DNA of 64,000 bases from Fimbriimonadaceae bacterium (lineage in GTDB: Bacteria > Armatimonadota > Fimbriimonadia > Fimbriimonadales > Fimbriimonadaceae), in NCBI GenBank assembly GCA_019694835.1, contig JAIBBE010000022.1:1-64000 (forward strand), read 5' to 3'. The notes below the pieces were generated by a model. That model was given only the letters and a program-made list of their open reading frames with translations, did no database searches and was not told where the DNA came from. A program made the position numbers and the translations under genes. Shown here one piece after another: positions 42,501-53,548 of the stretch (its first letter is position 1; each line of letters starts with the position of its first letter).

Positions 42501-43736
42501 CTACTTGCGCATGATCAACTTGGCGCGTTTCATGCCCAAACCGTTGACCGGATGCGACATGCTAAGCCGCCAGGGCAGCTTGTCCCGAGCGTTCTCGATG
42601 CCGAGCAGCATCATGCCGAGATCGATGCCGATAACGTCCGGACTACGCCAGTTTCGGGTCGGATTCAACCCGTTGGCGAATCCGTAGCGGCCGTAGGCGG
42701 TCGGGTTACCGGCCAGGATTGCGTTGGCAGCTGCCTGGCATTGCGTCGGCAGGAACATCATGCTCGCGACCGTCGCGGCAGGATTGATCGTCCCATTGTC
42801 GACTCCCCACCCTGGGGCGCCGAACGCCTGGTAGCCATCGGGGCCATCGGCGGCTGACAATCCCCAGAAACTGGAACCGTATCCGGCGAAGTGGTTCGGG
42901 TTATTGATGCAGTAAAGCCGGTTGGCGAGGGTCGCGCTGCGGCTGTTTTGATGATAATCGTAGTTGAACGCGTCCTTCCGTAGGCTGAAATCGAGGAAGC
43001 CCTGGGGGATTTGGTGCAGGTAAAGGGGGCCCGCTGCGATGCAGGTGATGGACGAATAGGTGATGAGCGGACGCGAGAACGCACTCCACACACCTTCGGG
43101 CACTGCACGCGACGAGCCGAGCGCCTGGATCAGCAGCAAAAGGTGCTCGCTGTAGCTGTTCCATCGATACGAAATGAACCCGCTCTCGGGGGTCCAGCCG
43201 TGGCAAAACGTCAGCGAATTCGGCATCGCGCCATTGTTGGTCAGCATCCATTGCCAGTCGATCCCGCTGCGAATCGCCACGCTGTCGGCGGTCAAAGTTG
43301 GGTCCTTGAAGTACTGCTCGGCCACAAGCAGTCCCCCGACGAGAATCGCGGTGTCGATGGACGAAGCCTCGCTGTTCCAGACGCGCGCTCCGTTACTCCA
43401 ATCAATGAAGTGGAAGAACCACCCGCGGAAGCGCGATGCGCGATTTCGAAGCGAATTGGCCGTCAGGCGTGCCCGAGCGAGGGCGTCAGCCCGCGAAACC
43501 CAGCCTCTCTCGACTCCGATAGACAGAGCGGAGAGGGCGTATCCGGTCGAGGCGACGCTGGAAACGGTGTAGCCATCCGAGGAGACAAAATTCGCGGCGC
43601 GGTCCTTGGTGAAGCCCGTAAGCGGATGCGATTGCTGCCAGAAGAAATCGAACGAGCGACGTGAGAGGTCGTCGAGCAATGCCCAGTTTTGAAGCTGAAC
43701 CGGAGCTAGCGTGAGAGCGGCGACGAGCGACAGCAC
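42501..43736 (-). CDS. Secreted glycoamylase-like glycoside hydrolase (GH144-type)
   Basis: A 411-residue (alpha/alpha)6-barrel enzyme of the COG5368/glycoamylase group, which includes endo-beta-1,2-glucanases (GH144). Features are FDFFWQQSHPLTGFTKDRA, STGYALSALSIGVERGW, HFIDWSNGARVWNSEASSIDTAILVGGLL (in parts), FCHGWTPESGFISYRWNSYSEHLLLLIQALG and GPDGYQAFGAPGWGVDNGTINPAA (in parts). Starts at GTG 43736 with TACAAT 5 nt upstream, so probably leaderless. A short hydrophobic N-terminus suggests export. It shares an operon with the sugar-binding lipoprotein, suggesting glucan use. Confidence 0.9.
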   Translation of the reverse strand: MLSLVAALTLAPVQLQNWALLDDLSRRSFDFFWQQSHPLTGFTKDRAANFVSSDGYTVSSVASTGYALSALSIGVERGWVSRADALARARLTANSLRNRASRFRGWFFHFIDWSNGARVWNSEASSIDTAILVGGLLVAEQYFKDPTLTADSVAIRSGIDWQWMLTNNGAMPNSLTFCHGWTPESGFISYRWNSYSEHLLLLIQALGSSRAVPEGVWSAFSRPLITYSSITCIAAGPLYLHQIPQGFLDFSLRKDAFNYDYHQNSRSATLANRLYCINNPNHFAGYGSSFWGLSAADGPDGYQAFGAPGWGVDNGTINPAATVASMMFLPTQCQAAANAILAGNPTAYGRYGFANGLNPTRNWRSPDVIGIDLGMMLLGIENARDKLPWRLSMSHPVNGLGMKRAKLIMRK

Positions 43737-43741
43737 ACTTC

Positions 43742-43747
43742 ATTGTA
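43742..43747 (-). promoter_or_regulatory. -10 box (TACAAT) of a leaderless start
   Basis: On the minus strand TACAAT is followed by GAAGT (5 nt) and the GTG at 43736. It lies back to back with the argH promoter. Confidence 0.5.
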
Positions 43748-43771
43748 CGACAGGCGCACCCCGGCATCTTC

Positions 43772-43777
43772 TAAAAT
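43772..43777 (+). promoter_or_regulatory. -10 box (TAAAAT) of a leaderless start
   Basis: TAAAAT is followed by CAGGTT (6 nt) and the argH ATG at 43784. Confidence 0.55.
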
Positions 43778-43783
43778 CAGGTT

Positions 43784-45154
43784 ATGCGCAAACTATGGGG
43801 CGGGGCCTTCGGCGAAGCGTCCGACGAACTCGTCGACCGTTTTGGTCAAAGCATCGAATCCGACCTCAGGTTCTGGCGCGAAGACGTGACCGGCAGCATC
43901 GCCCATGCCCGCATGCTGGGAGCGACCGGCATTCTCTCGGAGGCAGATTCGAAAGAACTGGTTCGAGGCTTGGAAGTCATCCTTACCGAGGGCCCCGACG
44001 CTTTACCTCGGGATGTCGAGGACATCCACACGGCCGTGGAAGACCGACTCCACCAAATCGTCGGCCCTGTTGCGGGACGCCTTCACACGGCGCGCAGCCG
44101 GAATGACCAGGTTGCGACCGACGCGAGGCTCTATTTCCGTGCCCAGTTCGAGGAACTCAAAGCCCAAGTCAAGCAACTCCAGGAAGTCCTCCTTGATAAC
44201 GCCCGAGCCCACCGATCCACCGTCATGCCCGGCTACACACACCAACAACCGGCCCAGCCCATCACGCTCGGCCTCCACCAACTCGCCCACTTTTGGGCGA
44301 TGCAGCGGCACGGCAAGCGAATTGAGAATCTCATCGAGTTCATCAACTGGTCCCCGCTCGGATCGGCGGCTTTGGCCGGCACCGGATTTCCCATCAACAG
44401 AAGCATGACGGCGAAAGAACTTGGGTTCAGCGGACCGATCCCGAACGCACTGGACGCCACATCCGACCGCTCGTTCATCCTCGACGGCCTACACGTGACC
44501 GCGTCGATCATGATTGACCTCAGCCGGATGGCGCAGGAACTGGTGCTCTGGAGCGGCGCGGAGTACGGCTTCGTTCGCCTGAGCGACCGCGTCACGACGG
44601 GGTCAAGCATCATGCCGCAGAAGCGAAACCCCGACATGGCCGAACTCATCCGTGGCCGAACCGGGCGCGCGATCGGCAACTGGACGGCGTTTGCCGCCAC
44701 GATGAAGGCCCTCCCTCTCGGCTACAACCGCGACACCCAGGACGACAAACCAGCCCTATTCGAGTCGCTTGACCTCACCCGCGACGCGCTGCAACTCACC
44801 TCCCTCATGCTCCAAACCGCGACCTGGAACAAGGCGACGATGCGGAAGGCGGCAGGCTACGGATTCAGCACGGCCACCGATGTCGCCGACTTTCTCGCCG
44901 CAAGCGGTATGCCGTTCCGGCAAGCTCACGAAATCGCAGGACGGCTCGTGCGCGAAGCGAAAGACGGACAGATTAGCCGCGACCAGATCGAGGAACTGGT
45001 GCCGGAACATGCGGACCAGGTGGCCAAGATCATCGGCAATGTCGGCGAGTCGGTACGGCAGAGGAAGTCCTTCGGCGGCCCTGGCGACCTCGGCACCCAA
45101 CTCCGGCGCGCATCAAATCTTCTGAAGAAGGCCGGATTCAAGGAGATCGCCTAG
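43784..45154 (+). CDS. argH: Argininosuccinate lyase
   Basis: A 456-residue enzyme of the fumarase/aspartase superfamily that splits argininosuccinate to arginine and fumarate. Signatures are KLWGGAF, the three conserved regions around HTAVEDRL, HTARSRNDQ, MPGYTHQQPAQPIT and the superfamily signature GSSIMPQKRNPD. The tetramer-forming central helices and C-terminal domain are complete. It is divergent from the glycoamylase gene, and its stop directly abuts the next ATG (TAGATG). Confidence 0.98.
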   Translation: MRKLWGGAFGEASDELVDRFGQSIESDLRFWREDVTGSIAHARMLGATGILSEADSKELVRGLEVILTEGPDALPRDVEDIHTAVEDRLHQIVGPVAGRLHTARSRNDQVATDARLYFRAQFEELKAQVKQLQEVLLDNARAHRSTVMPGYTHQQPAQPITLGLHQLAHFWAMQRHGKRIENLIEFINWSPLGSAALAGTGFPINRSMTAKELGFSGPIPNALDATSDRSFILDGLHVTASIMIDLSRMAQELVLWSGAEYGFVRLSDRVTTGSSIMPQKRNPDMAELIRGRTGRAIGNWTAFAATMKALPLGYNRDTQDDKPALFESLDLTRDALQLTSLMLQTATWNKATMRKAAGYGFSTATDVADFLAASGMPFRQAHEIAGRLVREAKDGQISRDQIEELVPEHADQVAKIIGNVGESVRQRKSFGGPGDLGTQLRRASNLLKKAGFKEIA

Positions 45155-45820
45155 ATGTATCTTTGCCTGCGGATCGATCTCGATTACGTGCCTTGGGACA
45201 CGCCTGATGCTCAGGAATTCGGTCATGGGGAGCCAGCCGTCGTCGTACGCCTCCTGGATTTGGCGAGGAGCTTGGGGATTCGGTATCAGTTCTTTGCTTC
45301 GAACCGCGTTTTGCGAGCGTTTCCGGCTGTACCGGAGGCCCTCCTCAACGAAGGGCATGCGCTCGACTGGTACTGCAAACACCCGGAGGACTTCGGCCCT
45401 CGCTTCAATGAAGGCAGCCTCCTGTTCAGCCAAATCGGCGTCAATATCCTCGGTTTCTCGGTTCGCGGACCGTGGCCGGAAAGCGCAGCCGAGGTCCAGG
45501 TTCCTTCGAGCGTGAAATTCATGAGCGCGGCCCCCGGACCGCATCCAAAGGGCCTCACGTTCTTCCCGGTCGAGACCCGGGGCGACCGCGACACCTTTCG
45601 GGGCGGGCAGAGTGTGCGCGGATGGACGGATTCGGTGAAAGCACACCTTCGCGCGGTCGCCAGTCTCAATAAGGGAGCGACCGTCTGCATTCGGCCCCAG
45701 GTGCTGGCCCGTTTCGATCCGCGACTGACTCACGTTCGGGAACTCGTCGAGCTCGGCAACGCCGTTGGACTGCAGGTTCGGACCCTGCGCGAGTTGGTCC
45801 AAAGCCCTAGTTCGGTTTAG
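45155..45820 (+). CDS. Polysaccharide-deacetylase-like protein
   Basis: A 221-residue cytosolic protein. The N-terminus LCLRIDLDYVPWDTPD resembles the NodB first motif (Asp-Asp or Asp-Tyr metal ligands). The strand-helix pattern YQFFASNRVLRAFPA and EGHALDWYCKHPEDF, with a His, continues the NodB barrel. Later motifs are weak, so catalysis is doubtful. Zero-gap position after argH indicates co-transcription; a role in arginine metabolism is not apparent. Confidence 0.65.
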   Translation: MYLCLRIDLDYVPWDTPDAQEFGHGEPAVVVRLLDLARSLGIRYQFFASNRVLRAFPAVPEALLNEGHALDWYCKHPEDFGPRFNEGSLLFSQIGVNILGFSVRGPWPESAAEVQVPSSVKFMSAAPGPHPKGLTFFPVETRGDRDTFRGGQSVRGWTDSVKAHLRAVASLNKGATVCIRPQVLARFDPRLTHVRELVELGNAVGLQVRTLRELVQSPSSV

Positions 45821-45847
45821 CGCATCGGTGTTGCGCGATTTCCCGTC

Positions 45848-45853
45848 TATAAT
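45848..45853 (+). promoter_or_regulatory. -10 box (TATAAT)
   Basis: Perfect TATAAT, 24 nt before the ATG at 45878. AGGA lies in the leader, so this promoter gives a normal leadered mRNA. No convincing -35. Confidence 0.5.
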
Positions 45854-45877
45854 CTGACCCATCGCAGGACCACGGAT

Positions 45878-46498
45878 ATGCAGTACTTTGTCATCGCACC
45901 TGACGGCCAGAAATACGGACCGGCCGATATCGCCACCCTGAATCAATGGGCTGCTGAGGCCCGATTGACTCCAACGACCGAACTGGAAGATGCGACCACC
46001 GGCGCGCGTCTTGCCGCCGCCAGTGTGCCCGGCATCATGTTCCCCGGCGGCGGCGCACCGGGCTTCCAGCAGCCCCAGCAGCCGCAGCAGCCGATGCCGC
46101 AACAGCCGTATCAGGCTCCGCAGCAACCCCAGGCCCCCTACCAGCCGCAGCAACCGCAGCAGCCCTATCAGCAGCCGGGCGGTTATCAGCAGCCACAGCA
46201 GGGCGGGTACCAGCAGCCACAGGGCCCGTACACTCAGGCACCGGGTTCGAACTATCCGCGGCCTGGATTCGCGGGCGACGATGGATCGGGCGACCTGACG
46301 AAGGCGTGGATCTTCGGCGCGATCGGGTTTATCTGCTGCCCCATCATCTTCAGCGTCTTGGGGATCTACTTCGCGGCGCAGGCCAAGAACAAGGGGAATC
46401 CTACCGGTCAGACCGCGATGATCTTCTGCATCGTGTCGTTGGTCGTGGGCCTTGGCATTGGCGTTCTTCTAAACCTCGGGCGGTTTGCCAACTTCTAG
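45878..46498 (+). CDS. GYF_2-domain membrane protein with Pro/Gln-rich linker
   Basis: A 206-residue protein. Residues 1-50 form a GYF_2 domain (YFVIAPDGQKYGPADIATLNQWAAEARL), a module that binds proline-rich peptides. Residues about 60-130 are low-complexity (PQQPQQPYQ, GGYQQPQQ). The C-terminal 70 residues hold two membrane spans (AWIFGAIGFICCPIIFSVLGIYFAAQ and IFCIVSLVVGLGIGVLLNLG), of the type seen in DUF4190/DUF4870-like proteins. It may tether Pro-rich partners at the membrane; the partner is unknown. Its final 70 bp and downstream repeat are found again, degraded, about 190 bp further on. Confidence 0.85.
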   Translation: MQYFVIAPDGQKYGPADIATLNQWAAEARLTPTTELEDATTGARLAAASVPGIMFPGGGAPGFQQPQQPQQPMPQQPYQAPQQPQAPYQPQQPQQPYQQPGGYQQPQQGGYQQPQGPYTQAPGSNYPRPGFAGDDGSGDLTKAWIFGAIGFICCPIIFSVLGIYFAAQAKNKGNPTGQTAMIFCIVSLVVGLGIGVLLNLGRFANF

Positions 46499-46848
46499 TC
46501 GCACTGATCAGTCGGTCCCCTCCCCCGATACGGGGGAGGGTTAGGGAGGGGGCGCGCACTCCCGATTGGGGTTGCTTTCGAGGTCGTCACACGACACAGA
46601 ACGAAAGTTTTTTGAAAGCCGTGTCGCTGGTCGTCGGTCTTCGACTCAGCGTCCTTCTGATTTTCGGCCGATTTACCATCTTCGCGGCGCACTGACCAGT
46701 CGCTCCCTCCCCCGCAGCGGGGGAGGGGACTTGTTTGAAGACTTCTCCGACGTCGCAGGCGGTTCTTCCATGAGGCTTACCTGCAGGCCCCTTCAGATTT
46801 GCACCCGGCAATTCCTCCCTGTATCGGGGGAGGAACTTGGATGGACGT
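46499..46848. other. Intergenic region with GC-rich hairpins and a degraded duplicate of the GYF gene's 3' end
   Basis: No intact gene. Perfect hairpins CCCTCCCCCG/CGGGGGAGGG (46518-46540) and CCCTCCCCCGC/GCGGGGGAGGG (46705-46727) belong to repeat family B. Bases about 46619-46697 match 46431-46509 (GYF gene tail and following CACTGATCAGTC) with substitutions, so a roughly 188-bp segment was tandemly duplicated and decayed. Confidence 0.7.
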
Positions 46849-49947
<3,099 letters not shown>

Positions 49948-50006
49948 CGATGGGGTTCCTTCTTTGGGCAGGGGCGCGGGCGCGCCAAACGCAGAATGAG
50001 GTGCGT

Positions 50007-50372
50007 TTAGAAGGGACCGTCGCGGGAGCGCACGGAGCGTGCATAGCCCTCGATCAGCCGCAAGGAAGGCGGATCAGGAATGCTCGGGGTTCGCGGCCTA
50101 ACCTCAGGTTCCTGGGGAACCTCGCCAAAGTCGACGGATCGATTCAGGATCGCCGTGAACGCCCATTGGTACAGCGGGATCGATCCGCGCCTCGCCAACT
50201 GCCTACCACCGGGAGACTTGAGCAGGCTCTGCAAAGCAGGATCGGTATGCCCGGCTGCTCTTGGCTGTGACTGCACCAGCGCGGCCAGCATGTTGGCTTG
50301 GCACGGCGAGATATCGGCTCCGAAGGAGCCTTGCAGCATCAGCAGAATGAGAACGGGCAGGAAATTGAGCAT
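50007..50372 (-). CDS. Small secreted protein upstream of secA (hypothetical)
   Basis: A 121-residue frame with a convincing signal peptide (MLNFLPVLILLMLQGSFGA). The mature part is Arg/Pro-rich with a cysteine and no recognised motif. It lies 59 nt upstream of secA in the same orientation and could share its promoter. Coding status rests mainly on the signal peptide and the absence of any competing gene. Confidence 0.5.
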   Translation of the reverse strand: MLNFLPVLILLMLQGSFGADISPCQANMLAALVQSQPRAAGHTDPALQSLLKSPGGRQLARRGSIPLYQWAFTAILNRSVDFGEVPQEPEVRPRTPSIPDPPSLRLIEGYARSVRSRDGPF

Positions 50373-50453
50373 TCGGAAACCGAGCCCCTATTATGACGCC
50401 TCGGTGCGTGTTAATCCTATGTCTGGGCCGGAAGTCTTGAGCCGTTTGCGGAA

Positions 50454-50550
50454 GCATCCACCCGTGGGAGGCTGGATGCATGGGGTCGCGGACGCGGTGT
50501 GACCAAGGGAGAAGGACTGAAGTCCAAGGTCCGAAGGCGGACTGAAGTCC
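50454..50550. repeat. Family A palindrome and GGACTGAAGTCC repeats
   Basis: GCATCCA/TGGATGC around CCCGTGGGAGGC (50454-50479) is a divergent family A palindrome. The 12-bp near-palindrome GGACTGAAGTCC occurs twice (50514-50525 and 50539-50550). Confidence 0.7.
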
Positions 50551-50564
50551 GCGCTCCGCAAGCC

Positions 50565-51272
50565 TTAGTTACCGTAGCCGTTCGGGTGGTAATTGAAGAT
50601 GATCGTCGCCACGCCCGGTAACCGGCTCAGGTAGGCACCTTTTGGCCCGATTTGCCAACCGCTCGAGGGGCTCGTCGTGTCGACTGCGAAAACCGGGACT
50701 CCCTCGGGGGCGGTCGCATTCGGCATCTCGGTTTGCTGGTATTGGATGGAGTACTTGAATTGGCCCACGCCCGCCCAATCACTCGCTCGCCCAACATCGT
50801 AGCCGAGGCATCGCGTTTTGCCATCCTTGCCCGAGGTCATCAGATCGCCCATCCACGACAGCTTCAATGAGTGGGTCGCATTCGGCTTGACTTGCACTTT
50901 GAGCGTGATGTAGCCGTCATTGCTGACTAAGGCGTTCACGTTCTGGCGGCTTGTCCAGACCGTCGGGCCCGGGTTCACGTTGGCCTTGTCCCACGTCGCC
51001 TCGATGTCGGCGCCTTGCGCCGCACCCATCGTGCCGGCCCGTCGCACATGGTTGGGAATCGCCAGGGTGATCGTCCCGCCCTTCGACGTGTTGTTCTTGA
51101 AGACGGTGAGCGTCTGCGTCGTCGCGGTCTGGTGATAGAGCTGAAAGATCGCGCTGTGGCTCTGCATCTGGATCGATAGCCCAGCACCGTTCGCAAGGCC
51201 GGGCAGTCCCGAGTAGAACCCAGTGAGATTGGCTGGCACCTGCAGGGCAGCGAGAGCGAGAACCGTGGTCAT
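50565..51272 (-). CDS. Hypothetical, possibly secreted, beta-rich protein
   Basis: A 235-residue protein with a short hydrophobic N-terminus (MTTVLALAALQVPA) that may be a signal peptide. The body alternates beta strands with Asn/Gly turns (HSAIFQLYHQTATTQTLTVF, ITLKVQVKPNATHSLKLSW) and ends NYHPNGYGN, typical of lectin-like or jelly-roll surface proteins. No family recognised. TAATAT 6 nt before the ATG supports a leaderless start. Confidence 0.7.
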   Translation of the reverse strand: MTTVLALAALQVPANLTGFYSGLPGLANGAGLSIQMQSHSAIFQLYHQTATTQTLTVFKNNTSKGGTITLAIPNHVRRAGTMGAAQGADIEATWDKANVNPGPTVWTSRQNVNALVSNDGYITLKVQVKPNATHSLKLSWMGDLMTSGKDGKTRCLGYDVGRASDWAGVGQFKYSIQYQQTEMPNATAPEGVPVFAVDTTSPSSGWQIGPKGAYLSRLPGVATIIFNYHPNGYGN

Positions 51273-51278
51273 GGCGAA

Positions 51279-51284
51279 ATATTA
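51279..51284 (-). promoter_or_regulatory. -10 box (TAATAT) of a leaderless start
   Basis: On the minus strand TAATAT is followed by TTCGCC (6 nt) and the ATG at 51272. Confidence 0.5.
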
Positions 51285-51407
51285 GCACCCCGCCCTTTCG
51301 AGCGGGGGAGTCTCGGCTGAAGAGAGGAGTAGAGTCTGTGCGCCTCGACCATTCCTTTAGACGCCTGGCAACAGGCTCCGTCGCGACTTTTGGCCCATGA
51401 GAGCGGA

Positions 51408-51539
51408 GTACTTTCGCCGTCCCGGCGAATCCGGGGTCTTCTTAGCCGGAATCGCCGAGACGGCGAAAGTACGATGGGAGGCTGTCTCGGCAATCCGGAG
51501 TCTTTTTTGGCCCGGAATGGCCGAGACGGCGAAAGTACA
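51408..51539. repeat. Tandem pair of family C hairpins
   Basis: Copy 1 (51408-51472) has roughly 27-nt imperfect arms, starting GTACTTTCGCCGTCCCGG and ending CCGAGACGGCGAAAGTAC. Copy 2 (about 51481-51538) repeats the right arm exactly with a partial left arm and a T-rich loop. A 21-bp piece of the left arm recurs inside prcB at 59846. Confidence 0.85.
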
Positions 51540-51564
51540 ATGGGAGGCGAGAGGTCGATGGGAG

Positions 51565-53418
51565 TTAGTCGCCGATATCTCCGTAGTTCGACGAAAGGAT
51601 TGCGTAGTCGGCAATATCAACGGCATCGTCACCGTTGAAATCAGCCTCTGGGTCAAAGTTCGGGTCCCCCACGGACGAGTTATAGGCCGCCGATAGACGC
51701 GCATAATCCCCAATTCCGACTTCGTTGTCCCAGTCGGCATCGCCATTCGTCAGGCTGTAGTTAATGCCTGCGGCACCGCCTGGTCCCACGGCAACACCCA
51801 GCCGTACTTGGCGAAGCCAGTGGCTTGCCTTGACATAGATGTCGTAGTTGCCGGGAGCGAGCCTGTCGGTCTTGAATCCGAAGTTGCCAGCGCCATCCAG
51901 GATCGCGATATGGGTTTCTAAGGGAATCGCACTGCCCGTGGGACTGATTTCGACGCGAATGGCGCGACCTCCAACCGGTGCGACGTAGTCTTGAAGATTG
52001 ACGTGCCCATGGATGCGCCGGTACATGGGTCGAAGGTAGGCCAGGCCGAGGTTGTTCCCGGCTCCCATGGAACCCACCAGATTGGCCGCACCGGTCAACC
52101 GATTGATCGTGTAAAGGTTATCCGTGTTGTTGTCCGCCATGTAGAGGACGTCGCGGGTCCAGTCGAATGCCAGGCTGTTCGGATTGGTGGGCCCGCCGAG
52201 GGCACCGATCAAGTTGACGGTTCCCGTTGCTCGGTTCATCGTGTAGAAACTGTCGGTATTACTGTTGGTCGCGAACATCACGTTGTGGATCGAGTCGTAA
52301 CCCAAGTTCGTAAACGAAGTGAGGCCCGAAGTTCCGATCAGGCTCGCAAAGCCGGTGACCTTGTCCAGGTTATACAGGCCGTTGTTATGCGAAGAAACTC
52401 CGTAAAGGATGCCGGTGCTGTCGTCGAATTCGATTCCGTGCATGACAACGGCTGCGTCGCCATAAGCACCGACCAAGGTGGCAGTTCCCGTCGCAACGTC
52501 CAACGTGTACAGGGAGTCATTGCCGGTTGAGGTCACATAGACCACGTCGTTTTGGCGATCGTAGGCCAAGCCTCCCGTCGTTCCGGCGTTGGCGCTGACG
52601 GTTCCAATGGCCGTCTTGGCTCCGGTATTAGGATTGACCTCAAAGAGAGCCCTGCTGCTGTCGACGGCGATGAGGCGCTCAACCGGCGTGGGATCGACAT
52701 AGGCGATGCCCAGGCAGTTGCCAACGCCCATGAATCCGACGCCGATCGTGGCACCGGTCACCGTGTTGACGCGATACAACACGTTCGTGTTGTTGTCGAT
52801 GAGATACATGATGTCATTGCGCCAATCGTACGCCATGCCGTTGGGACTCACCGGCCCCGCCAGGGGGCCGACCGGAACGACGGCGCCCGTGAAGCGATTC
52901 ACCCGCCAGAGCCTGTCGGTGTCCGTATCGGTCGCATAGAGGTCGTCGCGGCGAGAGTCGTATCCCAGATTGTTGAAGGTCGCGAGCCCCGTGTTGCCGA
53001 TCATCGTAACGGACCCGTTACCCTTGTCGATCGCAAAGAATCTCGAAGAGGTAGCGCTGGCAATCCCAAAGAGATAGCCCGTCCGATCATCAAACTCGAT
53101 GCCATGCACGAACTGCGGTCCGTTGTACGGTCCGATCGGCGTGGCCAAGCCCGAACCGAGATCGAGCTTGTACACCTCATGGTTGCTCGTAGAACTTAGA
53201 TACAGCACGTCATTCGTTCGGTCGTAAGCGAGGCTGCCGCAGATTCCGGCGTTGGCGGAGACGTTGCCGATTAGCGTTGGTGCAGCGGTAAACGGGTTGA
53301 TTTCGAACAGGTTGCCTGCGCTGTTCACGACGATAAGGCGACCTTGCGCATAGCCCAACGACGCCACCGCAAAGACGGATACGCCAAGGCAAAGTCGAGT
53401 GAGTGGGGCAAATTTCAA
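51565..53418 (-). CDS. Secreted beta-propeller protein with dockerin-like C-terminus
   Basis: A 617-residue exported protein. The TTG start is fixed by GGAGG at 6 nt. The signal peptide ends GYAQ. Residues about 26-250 and 255-485 are two halves of a propeller built from NHL/YVTN-like blades; each half has the sequence order SANAG, LAYDR, HGIEFDD, NLGYDS and DNNT. The C-terminal 130 residues comprise a carboxypeptidase-regulatory-like domain and two dockerin segments (DADWDNEVGIGDYARL, DFNGDDAVDIADYAIL), closely similar to the tail of the 13300-14892 protein. Probably a surface-attached protein. Confidence 0.9.
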   Translation of the reverse strand: MKFAPLTRLCLGVSVFAVASLGYAQGRLIVVNSAGNLFEINPFTAAPTLIGNVSANAGICGSLAYDRTNDVLYLSSTSNHEVYKLDLGSGLATPIGPYNGPQFVHGIEFDDRTGYLFGIASATSSRFFAIDKGNGSVTMIGNTGLATFNNLGYDSRRDDLYATDTDTDRLWRVNRFTGAVVPVGPLAGPVSPNGMAYDWRNDIMYLIDNNTNVLYRVNTVTGATIGVGFMGVGNCLGIAYVDPTPVERLIAVDSSRALFEVNPNTGAKTAIGTVSANAGTTGGLAYDRQNDVVYVTSTGNDSLYTLDVATGTATLVGAYGDAAVVMHGIEFDDSTGILYGVSSHNNGLYNLDKVTGFASLIGTSGLTSFTNLGYDSIHNVMFATNSNTDSFYTMNRATGTVNLIGALGGPTNPNSLAFDWTRDVLYMADNNTDNLYTINRLTGAANLVGSMGAGNNLGLAYLRPMYRRIHGHVNLQDYVAPVGGRAIRVEISPTGSAIPLETHIAILDGAGNFGFKTDRLAPGNYDIYVKASHWLRQVRLGVAVGPGGAAGINYSLTNGDADWDNEVGIGDYARLSAAYNSSVGDPNFDPEADFNGDDAVDIADYAILSSNYGDIGD

Positions 53419-53535
53419 GATAATCCTCCTTCAAACACCGCAAAGATGCGGCGTCACCTCTTCAGTATAGTTACCTTGGTCCGATTTTGAGCCACTATTT
53501 TTACGGTGCTTCTGCCGCGATGGGCTCGTGTTCGA

Positions 53536-53541
53536 TAGACT
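53536..53541 (+). promoter_or_regulatory. -10 box (TAGACT) of a leaderless start
   Basis: TAGACT is followed by AAAGTCC (7 nt) and the ATG at 53549. Confidence 0.4.
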
Positions 53542-53548
53542 AAAGTCC

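Noticed and set aside
50515..50564. Attachment site or origin from GGACTGAAGTCC repeats
   Set aside because: Two short near-palindromes with no integrase, DnaA boxes or AT-rich region.
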